Position numbers and translations under genes: made by a program. Shown here in pieces: positions 1 through 9,470 of a stretch of DNA of 64,000 nt. The notes beneath the pieces are model-generated. The model ran no database searches. It had not been told where the DNA came from and saw nothing but the letters and a program-made list of their open reading frames with translations. This stretch comes from Janthinobacterium sp. J1-1 (GTDB lineage: Bacteria > Pseudomonadota > Gammaproteobacteria > Burkholderiales > Burkholderiaceae_D): contig NZ_CP132339.1 in assembly GCF_030944405.1 (NCBI RefSeq), positions 2,976,001 through 3,040,000 of the forward strand, given 5' to 3'. How positions within the stretch are numbered: position 1 is the stretch's first letter; every line of letters starts with the position of its first letter.

Positions 1-991
1 GTTGGCGTCGCTGGCCAGCCGTTTTAATGCGCAAGCGGTGCTCAGCAGCGAGATAGTGAACACACTGGTAAATGCCCTGGCCTCGGTGCAAGTGGCAACC
101 GAACCCGAGCTGTCGACGACGGGCAAGCATGGTGGGGACCAGGTCGTGGCGCTGTTCCTGATGCCCGTCGCCCACCCCGATAAAGGCGCGCCGGTGGAAG
201 ACCCGGTTGCCACGCTGGCGCTGGAACTGCTGATCATGCAGGCGCAGCTCAACGACGTGTTCAGCGATGAAAAACTGGTGGTGCTCGACGCGCAGATAGC
301 CTCCTGGACGCAACTGCCAACGTTGCAACAGCGCAGGCTGATGGCGCGTGCGCGATTGCTGCGGCAAGAACCGCTGCTGCCTACTGCGATGCGGCGCAAG
401 GTGGCGGCCGCTGGAGAGGCGGCGCGCGAAGCGTGCGCCGCGTTCATCGTGCGCATCGCCGGCACTGCCGCCCATATGCCGCGTGCCGAGGTAGCCGTGC
501 TGGAGCGGCTGTATGCCTTTCTCGATGTCGACAGTAAAAAACTGTATGTTGCCTTGCACGGCAGCGCAATGGCACCGGCAACAAATCACGCTACCGTATG
601 CGACCGCCCCCCTGCCGGCGTGGTCACGCTCGATATCGCGCGTATAGCCCAATTACACAGCGATAACGAAAAACTGGCCGTTTTGCTAGGTAATATTTTC
701 GTCGATGACCCCGTGCCCGAGCCTGCGGCAATCGTGCCTGCCAGTACGCCTGCGTCAGGCGGCGTGCCCGGGCTCGATGCGGCGCACACGGCATTCATGC
801 GCCAGCTCCTGGCCCGTTCGTCCTGGCCGCGCAGCGAGCTGGAAGCGCTGGCGCGCAGCCTGGACATGATGCTCGACGGTGCGCTGGAACATCTCAATGA
901 AGCCTGCCTCGACGCCTACGACTGCCTTTGTTCGGAAGGCAACGACCCGATTGACATCAATCCCGACATCCACGAAAGAATCGCGCCATGA
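1..991 (+). CDS. sngA: TerB-C domain protein of a Shango defence system (SngA), 5' end outside window
   Basis: The reading frame is open from the window edge, so about 330 C-terminal residues are seen and the true start lies upstream. The last ~110 residues have the look of a TerB-C domain: an LDxxRI-type segment, then LDAAHTAFMRQLL, SRSELEALA-like helix and a closing NDPIDINPDI. The preceding part is helical and TerB-like. The stop overlaps the next start (ATGA at 988-991), so it is translationally coupled to the ATPase gene. TerB protein, DUF2791-type ATPase and Lhr-like helicase in this order is the published composition of Shango, an anti-phage system. The family's molecular role is not settled. 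The assignment rests on domain order, not on an alignment I could run. Confidence 0.8.
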   Translation, partial: LASLASRFNAQAVLSSEIVNTLVNALASVQVATEPELSTTGKHGGDQVVALFLMPVAHPDKGAPVEDPVATLALELLIMQAQLNDVFSDEKLVVLDAQIASWTQLPTLQQRRLMARARLLRQEPLLPTAMRRKVAAAGEAAREACAAFIVRIAGTAAHMPRAEVAVLERLYAFLDVDSKKLYVALHGSAMAPATNHATVCDRPPAGVVTLDIARIAQLHSDNEKLAVLLGNIFVDDPVPEPAAIVPASTPASGGVPGLDAAHTAFMRQLLARSSWPRSELEALARSLDMMLDGALEHLNEACLDAYDCLCSEGNDPIDINPDIHERIAP

Positions 992-2289
992 GTTTGCCAC
1001 CTATCCGCCCCAGGGACCGCGATGCCGTCCTCCAGTCCTTGCGTGCCGGTGTGGTGCCACGCGTCGGGCAGCACTTGATACAGGTGGGCCGCAAGCATGA
1101 GATAGAAACACTGGTGGCCGATCTGGACCGGCTTGTCGACGGTGGCTCGGCGATCCGTTTCGTGATCGGGGAGTATGGTTCCGGCAAGACGTTTTTCCTG
1201 AACCTGATACGCGCCGTGGCGATGGAAAAGAAACTGGTCACTGCCAATGCCGACCTGAATCCGGACCGGCGCCTGCATGCCACGGGTGGGCAGGCGCGCT
1301 CGCTGTATGCCGAATTGATGCGCAACCTGTCCACACGCACCAAGCCGGATGGCGGCGCGATGACGGGCATCGTCGAGAAATTTGTCTCGACGGCGAAAAC
1401 CGAAGCGGCGGCGCAGGGCGTGGCGACCGAAACGGTGATACGCCAGAAGCTTGAACACCTGACGGAGATGGTCAATGGCTTTGATTTTGCCGATGTGATT
1501 GCCGCGTATTACCAAGGTTTTGAGACGGGCAATGAACAATTGAAGGCCGACGCCATCCGCTGGCTGCGCGGCGAATTCAATACCAAGACCGAAGCGCGCC
1601 AGGCGCTGGGCGTGCGGGCCATCGTCGACGATGCCTCGTTCTACGACCAGCTCAAGCTGTTTGCGCGCTTCGTGCGCCTGGCGGGCTTTACGGGCTTTGT
1701 CGTCTGTCTCGATGAACTGGTCAATTTGTACAAGCTGGCCAATACCGCCGCGCGCAATGCCAACTACGAGCAAATCCTGCGCATCCTGAATGACACCTTG
1801 CAGGGCAATACCGAAGGACTCGGTTTTATCCTGGGTGGCACGCCTGAGTTTTTGCAAGATCCGCGCCGTGGCCTGTTCAGCTATCCCGCATTGCAAAGCC
1901 GCCTGGCGGAAAATACCTTTGCCACGGCGGGCCTGGTCGATTACAGCGGCCCGGTGCTGCGCCTGGCCAGCCTGACCCCCGAAGATTTTTATGTCTTGCT
2001 GCAAAAAGTGCGCAACGTCCATGCATATGGCGTGGCCGAGAAATTCGCCCTGCCTGACGAAGCGATTCACGCCTTCATGGAGCATTGCGCAAGGCGCGTC
2101 GGCGAGGCCTATTTCAGGACGCCGCGTACCACCATCACGTCCTTTGTCGGCTTGCTGGCGGTACTGGAGCAAAATCCGTCGGCACGCTGGCAAGCGTTGC
2201 TGGAGCAGGTCGATGTGTTTGCCGATACCGGCGGCGCAGCCGACGCCCAGCTGGAAGCGGACGAAGATTTCGCCGGCTTCCGGATCTGA
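988..2289 (+). CDS. sngB: DUF2791-type P-loop ATPase of Shango (SngB, BrxD-like)
   Basis: A 433-residue P-loop ATPase. Walker A is GEYGSGKT at residues 61-68 and Walker B is VVCLDEL around 237-243. The N-terminal stretch and the GSGKTFFLN continuation are typical of the DUF2791/BrxD-like ATP-binding proteins that pair with Lhr-like helicases in BREX type 2 and with TerB proteins in Shango. The gene overlaps the TerB gene by 4 bases and ends 2 bases before the GTG start of the helicase, so all three are one translational unit. It probably powers or gates the helicase; that is inference from the pairing. Confidence 0.88.
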   Translation: MSLPPIRPRDRDAVLQSLRAGVVPRVGQHLIQVGRKHEIETLVADLDRLVDGGSAIRFVIGEYGSGKTFFLNLIRAVAMEKKLVTANADLNPDRRLHATGGQARSLYAELMRNLSTRTKPDGGAMTGIVEKFVSTAKTEAAAQGVATETVIRQKLEHLTEMVNGFDFADVIAAYYQGFETGNEQLKADAIRWLRGEFNTKTEARQALGVRAIVDDASFYDQLKLFARFVRLAGFTGFVVCLDELVNLYKLANTAARNANYEQILRILNDTLQGNTEGLGFILGGTPEFLQDPRRGLFSYPALQSRLAENTFATAGLVDYSGPVLRLASLTPEDFYVLLQKVRNVHAYGVAEKFALPDEAIHAFMEHCARRVGEAYFRTPRTTITSFVGLLAVLEQNPSARWQALLEQVDVFADTGGAADAQLEADEDFAGFRI

Positions 2290-2291
2290 CC

Positions 2292-4514
2292 GTGTCCGCC
2301 GGCGAACAGCGCGCATCGACCGCATTCAGCTTGCTGGACGTACGCATCCAGCGCTGGATATGGACAGAAAAATGGAGCGTCTTGCGCGACGCGCAGGAGC
2401 GGGCGATTCCGGCGCTGATCGGCTGCGACCGCGATGTGCTGATTGCCGCCGCTACTGCCGCCGGCAAGACCGAGGCCGCTTTCTTTCCCATCCTGACGCA
2501 TTTGCTGGCCAATACCCGGGACACCGGCCTGTGCATCTATATCAGTCCGATCAAGGCCCTGATCAATGACCAGTTCATGCGCCTGGAACGGCTGTGCGAA
2601 CAGCTGGAGATTCCCGTCTGGCCCTGGCATGGCGATATTTCATCGTCGTCAAAAAACCGCTTTTTCAAGCAATCCTCGGGCGTGGTGCTGATTACGCCGG
2701 AATCGCTCGAAGCGATGCTGTGCAATCGCGGCTTCCAGGTGCCGCAGTTGTTTGCCAGGCTGCGCTATATCGTGGTTGACGAGCTGCATGCCTTTATCGG
2801 TAGCGAGCGCGGCAAGCAGCTGCAGTCGCTGATGCAGCGCATGGAACTGGCGGTGGGGCGCAAGGTGGTGCGGGTCGGCCTGTCCGCGACCTTGGGTGAT
2901 CTTGGCATGGCGGCCGAATTCTTGCGCCTGCGCGGTGGTGGCGCGGTCGAGACCATCAATTCGAATGCCGATCCTGTGCGTCTGCAGCTTGAAATCAAGG
3001 GCTATGTGGAGCCCGCACATTTGCCGGCAGAGCAGCAGGATGCTGCCGCCGTCACGACCAGTTCCATCGTCCGTCATTTGTTCGACACCTTGCGCGGTTC
3101 GAACAACCTGGTCTTTCCGAATACCCGCGGGCTGGTCGAGGAATACGCCCATGCTCTGGGCCGGCTGTGCGAGCAGCAGCATATCGCCAACGAATTCTGG
3201 CCGCATCACGGCAACCTGTCGCGTGACATACGGGAAGAAACCGAAGCGGCGCTCAAGAACAAGGCTAGCCATGCGACCGCCATTTGCACCAATACGCTGG
3301 AATTGGGCATCGATATCGGCGCCGTCAAAAGCATTGCCCAGATCGGCTCTCCGCCATCGGTGGCCAGCATGCGCCAGCGCCTGGGTCGTTCCGGGCGACG
3401 CCCCGGCGAACCGGCCATCTTGCGCGGCTATGTCACGGAACAGGCGTTGATGAAGGATTCCACCCTCGATGTGCAGTTGCGTACAGGGCTGTTTACGTTC
3501 GCTGCGATGGTCAGCCTGCTGGAAGACAAGTGGGTCGAACCGCCGCAGACGGATGGCTTGCACTTTTCAACCCTGATCCAGCAACTGCTGTCCCTGATTG
3601 CCCAGCGTGGCGGCGTACAGGCTGGTGACGCCTATCGTACGCTGTGTGTGCAAGGTCCCTTTCCCGCCTTGGACAAAGCTGATTTTCTCGATATGTTGCG
3701 CCATATGGGCAAGCTCGAACTGATACAGCAGGACGCATCCGGTGTGCTGCTGCATGGGGCAAAAGGCGAGCGCATCGTCAATCACTATTCTTTTTATGCC
3801 GCGTTTGCGGCGGAAGAAGAATATCGCGTGGTCTGCGATAGCCGCGTGCTGGGTTCCCTGCCGGTGTCGAGCAGCGTATCGATCGGTGACTACATCGTGT
3901 TTGCAGGAAAAACCTGGCGTGTCGAGACAATCGACGACGACGGTAAAACCATTTTGGTCAGCAAGACATCGATCGGCAAGGCGCCGGTGTTTACCGGCGG
4001 CAAAGGGCACCGGCATGCCAAGATCAGGGAACGCATGCGCGACCTGTACCGTGGCACCGCGGTGCCGCATTTTCTCGATGCCGCTGCCGTTCTCTTGCTG
4101 CAGGAGGGGCGCGACAGCTATGCGCGTTGTCGCCTGGATCAACGTGTGATGCTGAGCATGGGAAGCAATATCTATCTGCTGACCTGGCTAGGCGACAAAC
4201 AGAACGAAGCGCTGGCCGCAGTGCTGCGCAAGGCCGGCTTGAGCGTCTCGGTATCGGGACCTGCGATCGAGATTTTCGCCAAGGAGACCGGCCAGCAGAG
4301 GATCGCGCAATGTCTGCGGGCGTTTGCCAGCCAGCCGCCGCCTGACGCGCAGAAACTGCTGGCGGGCGCCTTCAATCTGCGCAGGGAAAAATGGGACTGG
4401 GCGCTGCCCGAGCACTTGCTGAAAAAATCCTATGCCAGCTTGCAGATGGATGTGGCCGGAGCGCATGCCTGGGCGCAGCAATATGCGGCCACCCCGCAGG
4501 AGCATGACGCTTAA
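2292..4514 (+). CDS. sngC: Lhr-like DEAD/DEAH-box helicase of Shango (SngC)
   Basis: I place the start at the GTG two bases after the sngB stop; a longer frame upstream only runs inside sngB. The 740-residue product has superfamily 2 helicase motifs in order: Walker A ATAAGKTE at 54-61, SPIKAL at 85-90, the DEAH-like DELH at 163-166, SAT at 198-200, TRG at 278-280 and motif VI QRLGRSGRR at 362-370. The ~370 residues after the helicase core carry no motif I recognise and may bind the nucleic acid or partner. It is expected to unwind invading DNA or remodel a complex in anti-phage defence. Its stop overlaps by 4 bases the stop of the convergent gene at 4511. Confidence 0.9.
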   Translation: MSAGEQRASTAFSLLDVRIQRWIWTEKWSVLRDAQERAIPALIGCDRDVLIAAATAAGKTEAAFFPILTHLLANTRDTGLCIYISPIKALINDQFMRLERLCEQLEIPVWPWHGDISSSSKNRFFKQSSGVVLITPESLEAMLCNRGFQVPQLFARLRYIVVDELHAFIGSERGKQLQSLMQRMELAVGRKVVRVGLSATLGDLGMAAEFLRLRGGGAVETINSNADPVRLQLEIKGYVEPAHLPAEQQDAAAVTTSSIVRHLFDTLRGSNNLVFPNTRGLVEEYAHALGRLCEQQHIANEFWPHHGNLSRDIREETEAALKNKASHATAICTNTLELGIDIGAVKSIAQIGSPPSVASMRQRLGRSGRRPGEPAILRGYVTEQALMKDSTLDVQLRTGLFTFAAMVSLLEDKWVEPPQTDGLHFSTLIQQLLSLIAQRGGVQAGDAYRTLCVQGPFPALDKADFLDMLRHMGKLELIQQDASGVLLHGAKGERIVNHYSFYAAFAAEEEYRVVCDSRVLGSLPVSSSVSIGDYIVFAGKTWRVETIDDDGKTILVSKTSIGKAPVFTGGKGHRHAKIRERMRDLYRGTAVPHFLDAAAVLLLQEGRDSYARCRLDQRVMLSMGSNIYLLTWLGDKQNEALAAVLRKAGLSVSVSGPAIEIFAKETGQQRIAQCLRAFASQPPPDAQKLLAGAFNLRREKWDWALPEHLLKKSYASLQMDVAGAHAWAQQYAATPQEHDA

Positions 4515-5221
4515 AACCTGATCGGACAGGGCGCCGCCCTGCCTTCGCCAAAACTGGCATGGCCGGACCTGGCGCTGAGGTTCAGCGACATGCTGCCCTT
4601 GTCGGGCAGGTAGATGCAGTATTCGCCGGCCGCCGTGATGACGCGGTAGATGCGCTTGGGGTCGTTCGGTGCGCTCCACAGCTCGATGCGGGCCGCCTCA
4701 TGCCATTTTGGCTTGACCGCCGCATGCGCTTCCGCGAAGCCTTTCGCCAGGCGCGTCTGCGGCGTATCGGCCGGCGCGACGAACTCCTGCGGATGTTCGG
4801 CGCGCAGCTGGCGGTCGATGGCGCCGGCCGCTTGCCGGGCCTGCTCTGCCAGGGTAAGGGTACTGGCCCTGGGTGCCGCCGGCGCCGCTTCGGCTGGCAG
4901 GGCGTCGTCTTGCGGTGTGGGGGCGGGTGCGGCCTTGGGTGCAGATGGCGTGATGGCAGGATCGGCACGGAACACCGGCAGGGGCGGCGGCGCAGGCTCG
5001 GACTTGGGTTCAGCAGGCGCAACAGATTCTCTCGTTGGCGGCAGTGGCGGCATCAGCTGCAGCCAGATGCGTCCGTCGTGTTCCACGCGCTGGTGTACTG
5101 GCCGCGTGACCGCCCAGAACAGCGCCAGGTGCAAGACGGCCAGGGCGGCGATGGTCCGGCTCTGACGGCGCCGCTGGAAAACAAAGTGATCTTGCGCAGT
5201 GACGGTGCTCATCTGTTTCAT
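4511..5221 (-). CDS. Proline-rich single-pass membrane protein, unknown function
   Basis: About 236 residues from the ATG at 5221; the ATG at 5212 is equally possible because neither has a strong ribosome-binding site. A short basic cytoplasmic tail is followed by one hydrophobic segment (IAALAVLHLALFWAVT), then a long Pro/Ala/Glu-rich linker and a C-terminal globular domain with a YCIYLPDKGS stretch. The layout recalls TonB-like or other envelope-spanning proteins, but the C-terminal domain does not read as TonB. It converges on the Shango helicase with a 4-base overlap, which says nothing definite about its role. I do not recognise the family. Confidence 0.7.
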   Translation of the reverse strand: MKQMSTVTAQDHFVFQRRRQSRTIAALAVLHLALFWAVTRPVHQRVEHDGRIWLQLMPPLPPTRESVAPAEPKSEPAPPPLPVFRADPAITPSAPKAAPAPTPQDDALPAEAAPAAPRASTLTLAEQARQAAGAIDRQLRAEHPQEFVAPADTPQTRLAKGFAEAHAAVKPKWHEAARIELWSAPNDPKRIYRVITAAGEYCIYLPDKGSMSLNLSARSGHASFGEGRAAPCPIRF

Positions 5222-5385
5222 GTTTCCCAGAAGTAAGGTGCCACCAGTATGCAAATTTGCAACAACGCTGTAAACCGCTTTCGCACAGTGTGCGTATGGC
5301 GCCACCCGAGGTAGCGCCATACGCGCCCGGGCGGTGATTTTGTTAAGCTGTCGTTCCGGCCCCCATTACACACGACAGGAATTGC

Positions 5386-6012
5386 ATGACCGACGATCGC
5401 CATTTTTACGAACCTGCGCAGGGCCACGGCCTGCCGCACGATCCCTTCAACGCCATCGTCGGGCCGCGTCCCATCGGCTGGATCGCCACGCGCAGCAATG
5501 CCGGCGTGCTCAACCTGGCGCCCTACAGCTTTTTCAATGCCTTCAATTACACGCCGCCGCTGATCGGCTTTGCCAGTATCGGCCGCAAGGACACCTTGCG
5601 CAATATCGAGGAAAACGGCGAGTTCGTGTGGAACCTGGCCACGCGGCCGCTGGCCGAGGCGATGAACGCCAGCTGTGCGGCGGCGCCGCCGGAAGTGGAC
5701 GAATTCGCGCTGGCCGGCCTGACGCCGCTTGCCTCGCGCATCGTCAATGTGCCGCGCGTGCTGGAGAGTCCGGTGTCGTTCGAATGCCGACGCACGCAGA
5801 TCATCGAACTGCAGGGCCTCAATGGCGACGGTGTCGGCAGCTGGCTGGTGCTGGGCGAGGTGGTGGGCGTGCATATCGCGCGCCATCTGCTCGTCGATGG
5901 CGTGTACGACACGGCGGCGGCCGCACCGATCTTGCGCGGTGGCGGTCCGGCCGATTATTTTGAAGTCAGGGCGGACAGCCTGTTCCGGATGCGCCGGCCC
6001 GGCTATCCCTGA
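5386..6012 (+). CDS. Flavin reductase-like (DIM6/NTAB family) FMN-binding protein
   Basis: A 208-residue cytosolic protein with the flavin reductase-like split barrel. The early GPRPIGWIATR and LAPYSFFNAFNYTPPLIGF stretches (about residues 26-62) are the usual FMN-binding region of this family. Members reduce free flavin or act as oxygenase partners; the substrate here cannot be told. It stands alone, 164 bases from the divergent membrane-protein gene and 71 bases ahead of the histidine kinase gene, which has its own promoter-like sequence. Confidence 0.85.
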   Translation: MTDDRHFYEPAQGHGLPHDPFNAIVGPRPIGWIATRSNAGVLNLAPYSFFNAFNYTPPLIGFASIGRKDTLRNIEENGEFVWNLATRPLAEAMNASCAAAPPEVDEFALAGLTPLASRIVNVPRVLESPVSFECRRTQIIELQGLNGDGVGSWLVLGEVVGVHIARHLLVDGVYDTAAAAPILRGGGPADYFEVRADSLFRMRRPGYP

Positions 6013-6015
6013 GGC

Positions 6016-6071
6016 TTGAATGGCGCGCCGCAGCAGCCGCTATAATCGAGGCTGGCACCATTTACTGGTGC
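6016..6071 (+). promoter_or_regulatory. Putative sigma-70 promoter and leader hairpin of the hybrid kinase gene
   Basis: A perfect -10 TATAAT lies at 6041-6046 with TTGAAT at 6016-6021 (19-base spacer, slightly long). Directly after it a hairpin GCACCA-TTTAC-TGGTGC (6055-6071) sits just before the AAAGGAA ribosome-binding site of the gene starting at 6084. The hairpin could affect initiation of translation. Confidence 0.45.
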
Positions 6072-6083
6072 GAAAGGAAAAAT

Positions 6084-7865
6084 ATGTTGAACAGTAGCGT
6101 CGTCTATCGTGAGGCACCGGATTTGCGCGGTTCGGAGCAGGCGCTGGAATTGCGCGTGGCCGAACTGAGCCAGCAGCTGGTCCTGGCCGAGGCGCAAAAG
6201 CGGGAACTGGAAGCGGAGCTGTTCGATGCGCGTTTGCTGCATGGCGTCAGCGCCATGCTGATCGATGAGGACAGCGTCGGCGAACTGTACCAGCATCTGG
6301 TGGAGGCCGCCACGGTCATCATGCGTTCCGATTTCGGCAGCATGCAGCGCTACGATCCCTTGCGTGGCGAACTGCAGATGATCGCCAATGTCGGTCTCAA
6401 GGAGGAAGCGGTCGCCTTCTGGCAGTGGGTCTATCCGGGACGGGCCACCACCTGCGGCAGGGCGCTCGACCTGGGCCAGCGGGTGATCGTGCCGGACTTC
6501 GAAGACTGCGACTTCATCGCCGGCAGCGACGACCTGGCCGCGTTTCGCAAGGCGGGTGTACGCTCGGCCCAATCGACGCCGCTGTTGACGCGCGATGGCC
6601 GGCTGGTCGGCATGATCACCACCCACTGGACGCATTGCCACCAGCCGCCGGAGCGCGACCTGCGCCTGCTCGACATCGTGGCGCGCCAGGCCGCCGACCT
6701 TATCGAACGCAATACCTCGGCCGAGGCCCTGCGCAACCATGCCAGCCGGCTGGTCGAGGCCGACCGCTACAAGAATGAATTCCTGGCGACGCTGGCGCAT
6801 GAGCTGCGCAACCCGCTGGCGCCGATCCAGACCGGCTTGTCCATCCTCCGGATCGGCAAGCCCGAGCAGGCGCCGCGCATCCTGACGATGATGGAGCGCC
6901 AGCTGGGCCACATGGTGCGCATCATCGATGACCTGCTCGACGTTTCGCGCATCAGCCGCGGCATGGTCACGCTCAAGCGCGCGCGCATCGCGCTCGACGC
7001 TGTCATCCATAGCGCCATCGATACCAGCCGCCCCCTGATCGATGCCGCCCGTCATCAGTTCACGGTCACCGTTCCCGAGCAGGCCGTGTGGCTCGATGCC
7101 GACCTGACGCGCCTGGCCCAGATCGTCAGCAATCTTCTCAACAATGCGGCCAAATATACGCCGCCTGGCGGCAGGATCGCGCTGGCGGTGGAAACCGTTG
7201 GCCGGGAAGTGCTGATCCATGTACGCGATACGGGCATCGGCATTCCGGCGGCCATGTTGTCCGGCATTTTCGAGCTGTTTACCCAGGTCGATTCCGGCAT
7301 GGAGCGTTCGCAAGGCGGGCTGGGCGTCGGTCTGGCCCTGGCAAAACAGCTGGCCGAAATGCATGACGGCAGCATCGAGGTGGCCAGCCCGGGCGAGGGT
7401 GGCGGTGCGGTATTTACCGTGCGCCTGCCGATGCTCGCCGAGATGGCGCCGGATGCGGCCGGCGATGGCGCACACGCCACGCTGATGCCGGCGCGCGCCC
7501 TGCGCATCCTGGTGGTCGACGACAATGCGGATGCGGCGCACATGCTGGCGTTGCTGCTCGATCAACTGGGCCATGCCAGCAGCGTGGTGCTGGAAGCGCC
7601 AAAGGCCGTCGCGGCCGCGCTGGCATTCCAGCCCGACCTGGTATTTCTCGATCTCGGCATGCCCCATCTGAACGGTTTTGATCTGGCGCGCGACTTGCGG
7701 GCGCACCCTGCCTTGAACCAGGCATGCCTGGTGGCGCTGAGCGGCTGGGGCACGGAAGACGACCGCGCGCGCAGCCGGCATGCCGGCATGGCGCATCACC
7801 TGACCAAGCCGGTGATGCTGGACGAAGTGACGGCACTGCTGACGCAGGTGGCGCAAGCGGCCTGA
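6084..7865 (+). CDS. GAF-domain hybrid sensor histidine kinase with C-terminal receiver
   Basis: A 593-residue cytosolic hybrid kinase without membrane segments. Residues ~15-50 form a Glu/Leu-rich coiled coil, ~55-210 a GAF sensor domain, then the HisKA domain with the H-box LAHELRNPL (phospho-acceptor His near residue 238). The HATPase domain has the N-box NLLNNAAKYTPPGG and G1 box DTGIGIP. A receiver follows from ~475, with VVDDNADAA and the phospho-acceptor Asp in LVFLDLGMPHLNG and a conserved KPV near the end. Such proteins relay phosphate from a sensed small molecule or redox cue to a partner that is not encoded next door. The stimulus is unknown. Confidence 0.93.
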   Translation: MLNSSVVYREAPDLRGSEQALELRVAELSQQLVLAEAQKRELEAELFDARLLHGVSAMLIDEDSVGELYQHLVEAATVIMRSDFGSMQRYDPLRGELQMIANVGLKEEAVAFWQWVYPGRATTCGRALDLGQRVIVPDFEDCDFIAGSDDLAAFRKAGVRSAQSTPLLTRDGRLVGMITTHWTHCHQPPERDLRLLDIVARQAADLIERNTSAEALRNHASRLVEADRYKNEFLATLAHELRNPLAPIQTGLSILRIGKPEQAPRILTMMERQLGHMVRIIDDLLDVSRISRGMVTLKRARIALDAVIHSAIDTSRPLIDAARHQFTVTVPEQAVWLDADLTRLAQIVSNLLNNAAKYTPPGGRIALAVETVGREVLIHVRDTGIGIPAAMLSGIFELFTQVDSGMERSQGGLGVGLALAKQLAEMHDGSIEVASPGEGGGAVFTVRLPMLAEMAPDAAGDGAHATLMPARALRILVVDDNADAAHMLALLLDQLGHASSVVLEAPKAVAAALAFQPDLVFLDLGMPHLNGFDLARDLRAHPALNQACLVALSGWGTEDDRARSRHAGMAHHLTKPVMLDEVTALLTQVAQAA

Positions 7866-8035
7866 GGGCCGGAAATGGCCAGCGGCCGCGCCGGCAGCTG
7901 GCTGGTGTCGGGCGTGTTGAACATCCCGGTGCCGCCGTTGATGACCCTGATATACAGGTCGTCGCCCATCTCCTCGGGGAAATGGAAACGGTTGCGCGCC
8001 ACGCCTTCCGGCACCGATTTGTCCGGCAAGACCAT
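7866..8035 (-). pseudogene. Possible gene remnant between kinase and transporter
   Basis: The 236-base gap between the kinase stop and the convergent transporter stop holds a minus-strand open frame starting at 8035 that reads like protein (LPDKSVPEGVARNRFHFPEE, then DLYIRVINGGTGMF) for ~55 codons before it runs into the kinase gene on the opposite strand. There is no ribosome-binding site. It may be the tail of a decayed gene. The same gap has a GGGCCA-TTTTCT-TGGCCC hairpin at 8040-8057 without a proper U-run. Confidence 0.25.
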
Positions 8036-8101
8036 CAGAGGGCCATTTTCTTGGCCCCCGCCAAAAAAAGACGGGGAGCGGGTGTTGCCGGATGCGGTGC
8101 A

Positions 8102-9436
8102 TCAGGCCGCGGCCGGATGGCGTTCCTTGACGATGCCGCGATAGATCAGCCACGTGGCCAGCAGGCTGATGGCGCCGGCGCCGGCCATCCAGTAGCCTGG
8201 CGCCGCCTTGTCGCCGGTGCCCTCGATCAGCAAGGTCGACACCAGCGGTGTCAGGCCGCCGAACAGCGCGGTGGCCAGGCTGTAGGCCAGCGAGAAACCG
8301 GTGGTGCGCACGCTGGCCGGGATGATTTCCGTCAGCGCGACGATGGTGGCGCCGTTGTAGCTGCCATAGAGAAAAGACAGCCACAACTCGACCATCAGCA
8401 TATGGTCGAAGCTGGGATGGTTGACCAGCCAGGACAGGGACGGATACGCCGTCAGCATGGTCAGCGCGGCGCATGCCGCCATGATCGGCCAGCGTCCGAT
8501 GCGGTCGGATAGCGCGCCCATCACCGGCAGCCAGATGAAGTTTGACAGGCCGATGCACAGCGTGACGAGCAGGCTGTCTTCGGTGCTCAGTTTGAGCACG
8601 CTCTTGCCGAAGGTCGGCGTGTAGACGGTGATCAGGTAGAAGGCCACCGTCGTCAGCACGATCAGCATCGCGCCGGTGACCACCAGCGGCCAGTTCAGGC
8701 TGATGGTCTTGATCATTTGCCGGAAGGTCGGATGCGACTTGCGCGCCAGGTAGGCCTCGGTCTCCTGCAGCGAGCTGCGGATGTAGAACACCACCGGGAT
8801 GATCGAGCAGCCGATGAAGAACGGGATGCGCCAGCCCCAGTCCGCGATGAAGGCAGGGCTCAGGGTCTGGTTCAGGAAATAGCCCAGCGCGGCCGAGAAG
8901 ATCACGGCCACCTGCTGGCTGGCCGATTGCCAGCTGACGTAAAAACCCTTGTTGCCGGGTGTCGCCATCTCGGACAGATACACCGATACGCCGCCCAGCT
9001 CGACGCCAGCCGAGAAGCCTTGCAGCAAACGCCCGGTCAGCACCAGCAACGGCGCCAGCAGGCCGATGGTGGCGTAAGCTGGCACGAAGGCGATCAGCGC
9101 CGTGCCGGAAGCCATGATGGCCAGGGTCAGCACCAGGCCCTTGCGCCGGCCGATACGGTCGATATAGCTGCCGAGCAGGATGGCGCCCAGCGGGCGCATG
9201 AAAAAGCCCGCGCCGAAGGTGGCGAAGGTCATCATGAGCCCGGCGAATTCGCTGGTGGCGGGGAAGAACGCCCTGGAAATATACGTCGCGTAAAAGCCGA
9301 ACAGGAAAAAATCGTACATTTCGATGAAGTTTCCGCTCGTCACGCGGATGACGGTGCCGATGCGCGAGGGCGCGCGCAGCGGTTCTTGCGGCGCGACCGA
9401 CGCGATGTCGGGTGTGGCGGTCGATGGAATGGCCAT
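8102..9436 (-). CDS. MFS transporter, metabolite:H+ symporter family (citrate/tricarballylate type)
   Basis: A 444-residue protein with about 12 hydrophobic segments. The [13 protein letters not shown] loop after TM2 (about residues 88-101) and its repeat SDRIGRWP in the second half are MFS signatures; the N-terminal [16 protein letters not shown] is typical of the MHS branch that imports citrate, tricarballylate, shikimate or ketoglutarate with protons. The gene lies 34 bases downstream of the ModA-like periplasmic protein gene in the same direction and opposite a LysR gene, so the set probably handles one organic acid. The exact substrate is inference. Confidence 0.88.
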   Translation of the reverse strand: MAIPSTATPDIASVAPQEPLRAPSRIGTVIRVTSGNFIEMYDFFLFGFYATYISRAFFPATSEFAGLMMTFATFGAGFFMRPLGAILLGSYIDRIGRRKGLVLTLAIMASGTALIAFVPAYATIGLLAPLLVLTGRLLQGFSAGVELGGVSVYLSEMATPGNKGFYVSWQSASQQVAVIFSAALGYFLNQTLSPAFIADWGWRIPFFIGCSIIPVVFYIRSSLQETEAYLARKSHPTFRQMIKTISLNWPLVVTGAMLIVLTTVAFYLITVYTPTFGKSVLKLSTEDSLLVTLCIGLSNFIWLPVMGALSDRIGRWPIMAACAALTMLTAYPSLSWLVNHPSFDHMLMVELWLSFLYGSYNGATIVALTEIIPASVRTTGFSLAYSLATALFGGLTPLVSTLLIEGTGDKAAPGYWMAGAGAISLLATWLIYRGIVKERHPAAA

Positions 9437-9470
9437 GGTTTACCTGATGATCAATGATGAAGGGAGGTGG

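Noticed and set aside
4511..5221. TonB energy transducer
   Set aside because: The N-terminal helix and Pro-rich linker fit, but the C-terminal domain lacks a recognisable TonB pattern, and no ExbB/ExbD or receptor gene is nearby.
8040..8057. Terminator between the kinase and the MHS transporter
   Set aside because: The GGGCCA/TGGCCC hairpin lacks a T-run after it in either direction; on the minus strand the T-run comes before the stem.
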